A stretch of 64,000 nt of DNA from Undaria pinnatifida (lineage: Eukaryota; Sar; Phaeophyceae; Laminariales; Alariaceae): contig JABAKD010000010.1 of NCBI GenBank assembly GCA_012845835.1, positions 8,675,599 to 8,739,598 on the forward strand, written 5' to 3'. Below, piece after piece: positions 62,901 through 64,000 of this stretch. A program made the position numbers and the translations under genes. Below the pieces are notes generated by a model. The model had not been told where the DNA came from. It was given only the letters and a program-made list of their open reading frames with translations, and searched no databases. The number at the start of each line of letters is the position of its first letter. The stretch's first letter is position 1.

Positions 62901-63917
62901 CTAGGCCATGGGATTTGGCATCCGATACGTAGCATTTTTTTTTTCTCCAAATCAGTTTTTTTGGAGAAGTTTTGAGCTTCCAAATTGAGGAACCTAAAAA
63001 AAAAAGGGGCTCGCCTCTATCGTGGAGCCTGCTTAGTGACTGTGGATCTGAGGTACGACTTACGACTAGGGAGGGAAGAGGAGAAATACAAAAGTGCGAA
63101 AATAATAGATGGCATGAGCAAAAATAAGCATGAAAGAAAGAGCGACCCGCCTGCTGTTTTGTTTGTTTTCCTGGTTTTTCATAGTTTTTTTGCATGGATT
63201 TTTTCTTCCAGCTTTGGGCATCCGTCGTCCGTTTTCGTGGTTTGCCGCTTTCCTTTTGATCGACCGCAGTCGTTTTATCGAACTCGTGCTAGAAACATGT
63301 CTCCCCATATATGGAGCCTTGAAAATCTGAGTATCGACCACCCAATCGGTCGCACTCGCAGCTTTTTTTTTTTTAATAGTTTACAAGGTTTCCCTCCCGG
63401 ATGTGGTCGACGTGTAATTCCGAAGGTGGAATGGAAAAGGGGAGAAACCCAGACGCGTTTTTATGAGCCACCAGGTACCAAGTACCAGGTACATACCGGT
63501 AAGTAGCATAATTAGCCGCCGGAAAGAGAATCAAGTAGACGGCCAAGTAGCACCGACCAGCCCAAACGGGTATATTATGAAAATGTAAACGATAGCAGCC
63601 GATGTAGTCAGCAAACGAGTTTATATACATCGTATGTTCTTTTAACCCCCCCCGCTCCCCCCCCTCCCCCTCCTCGCCTCCCTCCCACGTCATCGTTGGT
63701 CTGAATTATGTGCACGGTTTTTGTACGTCAGCTGGAGGTGAGATTGCGAGATTCTGTGTTGGGGGATCCGTCGCTGATGGCGAAGATGCTAAGGCTTGCG
63801 GGGGATATTCTGTGGAAGCTCCGACGAGAGAGGGAGGGCGTGAGGAATTACCTGCGATGCCTAGCCGTGGTGGCGGAGGCGGAGGAGGCTCAGGACGCGT
63901 CGCACGATGGAATGTGA
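33769..63917 (+). CDS. SH2-domain protein with EF-hand-like linker; exons spread over 30 kb
   Basis: Exons: 33,769-33,873; 34,648-34,844; 58,920-59,079; [one missing]; 59,837-60,032; 60,906-60,968; 61,803-61,880; 63,732-63,917. The helical linker ends FLRRFGPMSSCLVKAAK and the SH2 part begins SLFDDNGCLEPWFHGSMSRD. Linker followed by SH2 is the arrangement known from STAT and CBL proteins. The Lys codon between them is split 2+1 across the 34,844/58,920 junction, so the join is in phase. The phosphotyrosine-binding Arg is present in GVFLFRYS. The missing exon must enter in phase 0 and leave in phase 2. SH2 domains bind phosphotyrosine in the cytosol; no kinase domain was seen. The start at 33,769 is a candidate only. 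The 24-kb intron is the main uncertainty. Confidence 0.6.
34648..34844 (+). CDS. SH2 gene, EF-hand-like linker exon
   Basis: Acceptor GTCTGTCAG; donor GCAAA|GTGAGA. Encodes TYMRRHHTAWVSQLPEAT, EMVLRYAFNRGS and TTRHLELFLRRFGPMSSC. A TGA directly follows if the donor is not used, so the exon would end the protein there without splicing. GTGAGA is a good donor and the family continues with an SH2 domain. Confidence 0.65.
35175..35660 (+). repeat. Dispersed repeat R4, copy 1, split by a SINE-B insertion
   Basis: Left part: CTTTCTTCATTGATTGTCC and TCGGTCCTCTTCA. Right part: GAACGTGACATCGCCAGCAA, then a G/C hairpin (GCGGGCG..GTCA..CGCCCGC) and CGGAGCCCTTG. Copies 2 and 3 (39,722 and 40,742) lack the insertion and show the uninterrupted order. 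Confidence 0.8.
35261..35489 (-). mobile_element. SINE-B (tRNA-derived), copy 1, with target-site duplication
   Basis: Nine T at the left edge are the poly(A) of a minus-strand retroposon. The head at the right reads CCGGTCGCCCCGGTGGCG on the minus strand. GCTGCC flanks both sides (35,255-35,260 and 35,490-35,495); the empty site in R4 copies 2 and 3 reads ACTGCCGATCAGAA. Its body matches 36,616-36,912 in reverse. Two SINE copies explain what first looks like a long inverted repeat. Confidence 0.8.
36055..36600 (+). repeat. R5 block, copy 1 (AGCTGAGCTCAGCTTGGCTC repeats)
   Basis: TTCCTGAGCGGG, GGTTGGTAC, TCAAGACGTCCCACTTG, then tandem CAGCTGAGCTCAGCTTGGCT and CAGCGCAGCGCCG words. It corresponds to 40,009-40,735. 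With R4 it forms a local segmental duplication. Confidence 0.75.
36616..36912 (+). mobile_element. SINE-B, copy 2
   Basis: Head GTTCGCCCCGGTGGCGTG with an A-box-like TGGCGTGTCAGG and a B-box-like GAGGTCGAGCCCC (about 36,672). The body contains GACTTGCGGAAAGCG and CAGTGGGATTGCTGA; it ends in an A-rich tail (GAGAAAAAAACG). Orientation is opposite to copy 1, and it carries an extra ~60 bp near 36,660-36,725. Confidence 0.75.
36960..37080. repeat. GTACTCGCG-rich palindromic motif cluster
   Basis: GTACTCGCG and ACTCGCGAGT words recur, several of them self-complementary. A related cluster (ACTCGTGAGT, GAGTACCCG) lies at 39,565-39,700. Confidence 0.5.
37609..37691. repeat. (TTG)n microsatellite
   Basis: About 27 nearly perfect TTG units. 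It creates long frames of poly-Val, poly-Cys, poly-Asn and poly-Thr in all directions; none is a gene. Confidence 0.95.
37752..37787 (-). repeat. Short repeat shared with 49,198-49,230
   Basis: The reverse complement reads CCAGCACCTTTGTGTGACC and ACGGACTCTA, matching 49,198 onward. It resembles the ACCACGGACTTGAT end of R3. Confidence 0.5.
38373..38445 (+). repeat. tRNA-derived fragment (A box only)
   Basis: GACGTAGCTCAGTCGGTAGCG is a textbook tRNA D-arm/A-box sequence. The stretch after it does not fold as a tRNA and a clear T-arm was not seen. It is probably a SINE head or tRNA pseudogene. Confidence 0.55.
38749..39000 (+). repeat. Dispersed repeat M1, copy 4
   Basis: TATTATAAAAAATAAATTAC, CTCCAGCTGTGAG, GGTCAACAGGGTGATG and GAGGGGGAC, ending CTGACAGCTGCGGAAGG. 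Complete between its inverted ends. Confidence 0.85.
39722..39994 (+). repeat. Dispersed repeat R4, copy 2
   Basis: CTTTCTTCATTTGATTGTCC through AGTGACATCGCCAACAAGC to the hairpin GGCGGC-GTCA-GCCGCC and CGGAGCCCTTG. It serves as the uninserted reference for copy 1. Confidence 0.8.
40009..40735 (+). repeat. R5 block, copy 2
   Basis: TTCCTGAGCGGAC, GGTTGGTAC, CAGCTGAGCTCAGCTTGGCT and repeated GCCGTGCTGTGCCGTGC and CAGGTATCAT words. Same order as 36,055-36,600, with extra internal repeats. Confidence 0.75.
40742..41034 (+). repeat. Dispersed repeat R4, copy 3
   Basis: Same order as copy 2. The terminal hairpin is perfect here: CGCGGGCGGC-GTCA-GCCGCCCGCG, a 10-bp stem with a 4-nt loop near 41,007. 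Confidence 0.8.
41035..42780. other. No gene seen
   Basis: Several short open frames (for example 41,944-42,240) without motifs or matched splice sites. GTACC-rich words recur (ACCAGGTACCAGGTA near 41,684). Confidence 0.4.
42784..43870. mobile_element. Foldback-like element 1 with long tandem-repeat inverted arms
   Basis: The left arm (42,784-about 43,150) begins CCCCGGGTATTACCCTACAA and is built of ~40-bp units of the form CCCGGAACTTCTGGAAGTTC plus CATACCCGTA. The right arm (about 43,385-43,870) is the reverse complement and ends TTTGTAGGGTAATACGCGGG. Within most units GAACTTC-TG-GAAGTTC is itself a palindrome. The core (about 43,150-43,385) is unique except for an M1 end fragment at 43,267-43,312. 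More reverse units continue to about 44,027. No ORF belongs to it. Confidence 0.8.
44040..44465. other. No gene seen
   Basis: AT-rich flank between the foldback element and an M1 copy. Nothing was supported. Confidence 0.4.
44470..44725 (-). repeat. Dispersed repeat M1, copy 5 (reverse)
   Basis: CCTCCCACAGCTGTCAG at the left and CTCACAGCTGGAG at the right, complete between the inverted ends, with the usual GTCCCCCTCAGAAACGGG block. Confidence 0.85.
44819..44879. repeat. 61-bp direct repeat, left copy (target-site duplication)
   Basis: Starts TGTATGATACATACTGC and ends GACAAAACATGAC. Base-for-base identical to 45,315-45,375. The sequence is also the reverse of the core of foldback element 1 (about 43,200-43,265), so it pre-dates the insertion. 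Confidence 0.95.
44880..45314 (-). mobile_element. Retroposon of a structured RNA, 435 bp, poly(A) on minus strand
   Basis: 28 T at the left edge (44,880-44,907) are the poly(A) tail of a minus-strand copy. Next to them is ATCCTCCGGCGGAT. The body holds perfect stems: GGCAGC-GCAA-GCTGCC (about 45,095), ACCCGGAA-8 nt-TTCCGGGT (about 45,173) and the palindrome CTTGCGCAAG (about 45,208). There is no ORF and no clean tRNA A/B boxes. It is flanked by the 61-bp direct repeat, so it is a retrotransposed transcript, perhaps of a non-coding RNA gene. The parent RNA was not recognised. Confidence 0.75.
45315..45375. repeat. 61-bp direct repeat, right copy (target-site duplication)
   Basis: Identical to 44,819-44,879. 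After it the sequence diverges at GACGTCCTAATT. Confidence 0.95.
45725..46065. repeat. Interval bounded by TGATCA-type inverted motifs
   Basis: TGATCACGAAAAATGATCA near 45,727 and TGATCATTTTTTATGATCA near 46,042 bound a G/C-rich 300-bp interval. The interval contains the M1-like word AGATCTCACAGCTGAGG. This may be a small element; there is no other evidence. Confidence 0.35.
46060..47150. mobile_element. Foldback-like element 2, arms in everted order
   Basis: 46,060-46,530 is the reverse complement of the left arm of element 1, including the inner edge GAATACAGAGCTCCCCG and outer edge TTTGTAGGGTAATACCCGG. 46,709-47,150 is the reverse complement of the right arm, including its inner edge CCGGAACCCACAAACCC. 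The outer ends therefore face each other across a 180-bp spacer (46,530-46,709) and the inner ends point outward. That is opposite to element 1. Confidence 0.75.
47172..47215 (-). repeat. M1 end fragment
   Basis: TCGATCTCACAGTAGAAGTG and an AT-rich end, at the outer flank of foldback element 2, as in the core of element 1. Confidence 0.5.
47220..48225. other. No gene seen
   Basis: A fragment of the R3 end lies at 47,282-47,320 (ACCACGGACTTGATTATGCG). 48,010-48,180 is GC-rich with several short stems but was not recognised. Confidence 0.4.
48232..48316 (+). CDS. Candidate exon, unrecognised (pairs with 48,449)
   Basis: TCTTTTTAG precedes the exon; it reads SSGGAAMLNRDARAWRQA and RATLQRSL and ends CTCG|GTTTGC in phase 1, which the next candidate exon accepts (completed codon GAT). 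The donor is weak. Confidence 0.3.
48449..48690 (+). CDS. Candidate exon, unrecognised
   Basis: Very strong acceptor (TTTTTGTTTTTTTTTCAG). The frame reads RHRKLRGAILLFGTGEKGN, KLSVNESKCEVAGRVSLGDE and SSFWIFYETVVQQ. The 3' border is uncertain and no family was recognised. It lies inside the proposed 24-kb SH2 intron. Confidence 0.35.
49198..49260 (+). repeat. Short repeat (CCACGGACTCTAGA family)
   Basis: CCAGCACCTTTGTGTAACC, ACGGACTCTAGATTTTT and GAGTTGATATGAGACAACAA, related to 37,752 (reverse) and to the end of R3. Confidence 0.5.
49838..49868 (+). repeat. Poly-G tract
   Basis: CGGGGGGCGGGG followed by about 20 uninterrupted G. Confidence 0.9.
50196..50262 (+). repeat. Short dispersed repeat, copy 2
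   Basis: Same word order as 18,940-18,992 (GAGAGATATTACCTCTGCG, CACAAAC, GGGACAGA, ACATCGAATGCC). Confidence 0.5.
50650..50935. other. Open in both directions, undecided
   Basis: Minus frame 50,891-50,679 (RWTTGVKTGGKRYGG, RFMHRWPRTEAEMIRL) and plus frame 50,662-50,928 (Pro/Ser-rich) are both free of stops. Neither shows a motif, a matched splice partner or a clear codon-bias advantage, so no gene is called. Confidence 0.3.
51410..51965 (+). repeat. Diverged ~305-bp tandem duplication
   Basis: GGAGTCAAGCTC plus CATACCTGGT words at about 51,620-51,665 and again at 51,920-51,955. TTGACATTGATCGG at 51,499 pairs with TTGGAGATTGATCG at 51,810, and GTAGCTTCGA also recurs. Low identity. Confidence 0.45.
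52866..52892. other. Perfect hairpin ATAGGGCGG-TAAC-CCGCCCTAT
   Basis: 9-bp perfect stem with a 4-nt loop, next to the tail end of a SINE-A copy. Function unknown. Confidence 0.6.
52941..53293 (-). mobile_element. SINE-A (tRNA-derived), full-length copy
   Basis: Minus strand: the head CCGGTCGCCCCGGTGGTCTA carries an A box (TGGTCTAGTGG), and AGTTCGATTCCCC (plus 53,218-53,231) is a B box. The anticodon-arm region no longer pairs. The body continues CTGCTGAGAGCGCC, CGACGAGGGAAGAAC, TTCTTCTCGCGATG, GGCACGCACCGTAGTGGGG and ends in an A/G-rich tail (AAAAAAAGAAGAAAAAG). About 350 bp. The promoter boxes look usable, so it may be transcribed by RNA polymerase III. Confidence 0.85.
54583..54660 (+). 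repeat. Dispersed repeat R6, copy 2
   Basis: GGTTAACCTTTTACCAGTGG, AGACTATTAGTAATACCC and TCTATTTCCTCAAC; see 29,563 and 58,458. Confidence 0.65.
54756..54893 (+). CDS. Small ORF or possible exon of the 55-kb gene
   Basis: ATG at 54,756 opens 45 codons reading MAIQGFLAMVEGTTACMYNS, VLDAGVEIGFEITVF and TVVLYSFV. A split after GTAGAAATCG (54,849) would be in phase 1 and would join the next exon in phase (...VEI-E-CLAVTQ), but GTTTCG is a weak donor. A hydrophobic end favours either a real small protein or intron read-through. Confidence 0.3.
   Translation: MAIQGFLAMVEGTTACMYNSQPVLDAGVEIGFEITVFTVVLYSFV
54959..55112 (+). CDS. Unrecognised gene (gene X), exon 1 of those found
   Basis: Acceptor CTGTCGGCACAG, donor GGG|GTGAGT placed after GG (phase 2). 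It reads CLAVTQISRVENSRNITVED, NRYKLGARRPHPRAL and TGRYAQRKN. A consensus donor and a phase match with the next exon support it. An antisense 270-residue frame (54,882-55,694) overlaps but has no motifs. Confidence 0.5.
55409..55613 (+). CDS. Gene X, exon 2
   Basis: A pyrimidine tract (CCCGCCCCCCCCTCCAAG) precedes it and a perfect donor ACT|GTAAGT follows. It reads TRNGDHVDFTCVTGYLEQGK, PAEVLLNRNTAMEDARFQEV and ARLSKSAEPCFRRDSNETPT. Enters in phase 2, leaves in phase 0. No family was recognised. Confidence 0.5.
55711..55831 (+). CDS. Gene X, exon 3
   Basis: Follows CGCGGCTTAG; the acceptor AG is part of an in-frame TAG, so the exon must start here. It reads FARGVDPADITPDDILDTHS, SIREQRNQFVCYWRRTA and ends G|GTACCC in phase 1. 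Confidence 0.5.
56062..56219. CDS. Coding-like block with competing plus and minus readings
   Basis: Plus: an ATG frame MPALVLAEDPLYPVGDRI...AVVALELITCPLAVENLGGI. From 56,079 it could serve as a gene X exon (phase 1 in, phase 0 out at GTATAA). Minus: a terminal exon 56,219-56,076 with acceptor TTTACTCGCAG, reading ALYDASKVLNCKGAGDQLKR, CFTEACPAVFLGDD and PDWVEGVFS before TAA. Third-position GC is about 70 percent in both, so codon bias does not decide. At most one is real. Confidence 0.35.
56478..56681 (+). CDS. Gene X, candidate exon 4
   Basis: Start at 56,478 (after TTTGAAAG) accepts phase 1 from exon 3. Start at 56,504 (after GACGAG) accepts phase 0 from the 56,079 block. It reads MSDEAYRLKNGASPGDVASQ, VRVTTSHTQQDELGSIEQAA and DGAVDDKDH; the donor CTAG|GTGATG is mediocre. 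Acidic and Gln-rich, no family recognised. The ATG at 56,492 could also be a gene start. Confidence 0.4.
56880..56903. other. Perfect 10-bp hairpin GATAAGGTCG-AACC-CGACCTTATC
   Basis: Stem of ten pairs with a 4-nt loop, in a region without a called exon. It could be a transcript structure or an operator-like palindrome; nothing else supports either. Confidence 0.6.
57815..57942 (+). CDS. Candidate terminal exon, unrecognised
   Basis: Reads SSPAASEHICEACPNKKRGM, VDATEPWVGDDFNYTLRQRS and YP before TGA, with high third-position GC. It would require phase 2 from an upstream exon. The antisense frame is also open, so strand is not certain. It may end gene X. Confidence 0.35.
57998..58128 (-). CDS. 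Candidate terminal exon, minus strand, unrecognised
   Basis: Minus frame ends TAG at 58,000-57,998. It reads KENLPFVAWAQYHEEGTNSG, AVAAQFNEMGLSFQIKL and SSGAS. Third-position GC is about 75 percent, like the GT41 exons, and higher than the antisense plus frame. An AG stands at ACTGTGGAG. Convergent with the exon ending at 57,942. No family was recognised and no upstream exon was found. Confidence 0.4.
58458..58530 (+). repeat. Dispersed repeat R6, copy 3
   Basis: GGGTTAACCTTTTACCTGCG, GGTCAACCG and GTAATACCCTCTAATTGCTT in order. Confidence 0.65.
58920..59079 (+). CDS. SH2 gene exon: N-terminal half of the SH2 domain
   Basis: A long pyrimidine tract and GGGCTTACAG precede it; donor AACAG|GTCAGC. 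It reads SLFDDNGCLEPWFHGSMSRD, EATRAIDEWEADHVNGQ and GVFLFRYSDRPEQ. W-F-H-G-x-x-S-R-x-E-A is the SH2 alpha-A start and the Arg of FLFRYS is the phosphate-binding residue. Enters in phase 2, leaves in phase 0. Confidence 0.8.
59265..59452. repeat. 15-bp minisatellite (about 12 units)
   Basis: Units like GTAGCCGTTGGATAT / GTAACCGTCGGATCT in tandem, lying in the intron after the SH2 N-terminal exon. Because the unit is a multiple of three it keeps a frame open on the minus strand with RLQ/RRLQI-type repeats, judged not coding. Confidence 0.85.
59837..60032 (+). CDS. SH2 gene exon: C-terminal half of the SH2 domain
   Basis: Acceptor ATATCGCAG; donor ACGCAG|GTGAGG. It reads MMRCLINKGPQGYELPGFHH, VWADLGMFVRAQLANGSFK and HAVPSALHFE, with the usual closing K-H-x-V-P-S of an SH2 domain. 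It enters in phase 2, but the previous exon leaves in phase 0, so a small exon covering strands C-D is missing between 59,080 and 59,836. Confidence 0.7.
60045..60225 (+). repeat. G/A-rich low-complexity tract in SH2 intron
   Basis: GGGAGGGAGG/GGAAGG-type words with two GGAGCCATGGAGGGAGG repeats. Confidence 0.8.
60226..60905. other. SH2 gene intron, no feature
   Basis: Contains a loose ~60-bp periodicity (GTTGTTCTTG/GAGGAACCTTG-like words, 60,440-60,720). Nothing else. Confidence 0.4.
60906..60968 (+). CDS. SH2 gene exon, 21 codons
   Basis: Acceptor TTTTCGTTGCAG; donor GCTCAG|GTGTGT. Reads AFPGTPAGEIADIRTRFARA and Q, phase 0 on both sides. Confidence 0.6.
61803..61880 (+). CDS. SH2 gene exon, 26 codons
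   Basis: Acceptor CTTCCGTCCCAG; donor CAGGAG|GTGCGT. Reads DQVIGDIGVGPTADRVLQRT and LVAVQE, phase 0 on both sides. Confidence 0.6.
62522..63127 (+). mobile_element. SINE-A, copy with internal insertion
   Basis: Head GTCGCCTCGGTGGTCTAGTG carries the A box; the B box has decayed. The body matches the copy at 52,941-53,293 in order (CTGCTGAGCGCCTG, CGACGAGGGAAGG, CTTCTCGCGATAAAAATG, GCGCGTACCGTAGTGGGG). The tail match resumes at 63,027 (CCTGCTTAGTGACTG, GATCTGAGG, AAAAGTGCGAAAATAATAG). About 235 bp at 62,790-63,025 are extra and may be a later insertion. Confidence 0.75.
63640..63695. repeat. C-rich tract upstream of the last SH2-gene exon
   Basis: CCCCCCCCGCTCCCCCCCCTCC-type run within the intron before 63,732. 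Confidence 0.8.
63732..63917 (+). CDS. SH2 gene terminal exon
   Basis: Acceptor TTTTTGTACGTCAG. Reads LEVRLRDSVLGDPSLMAKML, RLAGDILWKLRREREGVRNY and LRCLAVVAEAEEAQ, then TGA at 63,915. Strongly helical and charged, perhaps coiled-coil. Phase 0 agrees with the exon ending at 61,880. A G/A-rich run follows to the end of the window. Confidence 0.6.
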   Translation: MEVRLRDSVLGDPSLMAKMLRLAGDILWKLRREREGVRNYLRCLAVVAEAEEAQDASHDGM

Positions 63918-64000
63918 GGAGGAGGAGGAGAGGGGAACGGGGGGTGGGAGGCGGGAGGCGGGCAGGGGGGGCGGGAGGAGGAGGAGGAGGAGGGGGCGTA

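Noticed and set aside
41684-63495. Frequent ACCAGGTACC words as a regulatory motif
   Set aside because: They occur throughout intergenic and intron sequence without consistent position relative to exons; more likely short-repeat background.
1-64000. CRISPR arrays, operons, prophage or plasmid features
   Set aside because: Spliced genes, poly(A) retroposons and a telomere-like tract show nuclear eukaryotic DNA; the tandem repeats lack the repeat-spacer pattern of CRISPR.

Overview
The window is nuclear DNA from a eukaryote with a large, intron-rich, repeat-rich genome. Coding exons are short (about 60-400 bp), have canonical GT-AG borders, and are separated by introns of 0.1 to 2.7 kb or more that are packed with retroposons. 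There are no operons, ribosome-binding sites, CRISPR arrays, rRNA or intact tRNA genes. A TTAGGG-type tract, a bacterial-looking GT41 glycosyltransferase, an SH2 protein, APE-type LINEs and Copia elements fit a stramenopile, perhaps a brown alga. That placement is inference with low confidence.

Layout. 0-3 kb: a decayed LINE (copy A). 3-7.2 kb: dispersed repeats around a small two-exon gene carrying an in-frame TGA. 7.9-8.2 kb: first exon of a nucleotide-sugar-transporter-like gene on the minus strand. 9.3 kb: an exon-like open stretch. 10.9-13.2 kb: LINE copy B and its repeat tail. 13.75-18.8 kb: a degraded minus-strand Copia element with one recognisable LTR. 20.0-21.2 kb: a CCRYGG-rich satellite interrupted by an interstitial telomere-like tract, where the satellite switches strand. 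21.5-30.8 kb: a ten-exon plus-strand gene for a GT41 (O-GlcNAc transferase/SPINDLY-like) enzyme, reconstructed with every splice phase agreeing. 33.8-63.9 kb: exons of an SH2-domain protein. Its linker exon (34.6 kb) and SH2 exon (58.9 kb) join in phase across a 24-kb interval.

That 24-kb interval holds most of the repeats: two tRNA-derived SINE families, a local segmental duplication (35-41 kb), foldback elements with tandem-repeat arms (42.8-47.1 kb), a retroposed structured RNA flanked by a perfect 61-bp direct repeat (44.8-45.4 kb), and an unrecognised multi-exon gene near 55-56.7 kb.

The two best genes are unrelated in mechanism. GT41 enzymes modify Ser/Thr residues using a sugar nucleotide; SH2 domains bind phosphotyrosine. 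The transporter exon and the GT41 gene could both concern nucleotide sugars, but nothing here shows co-regulation. All exon models come from reading splice signals, phase and family motifs by eye; no search was run.
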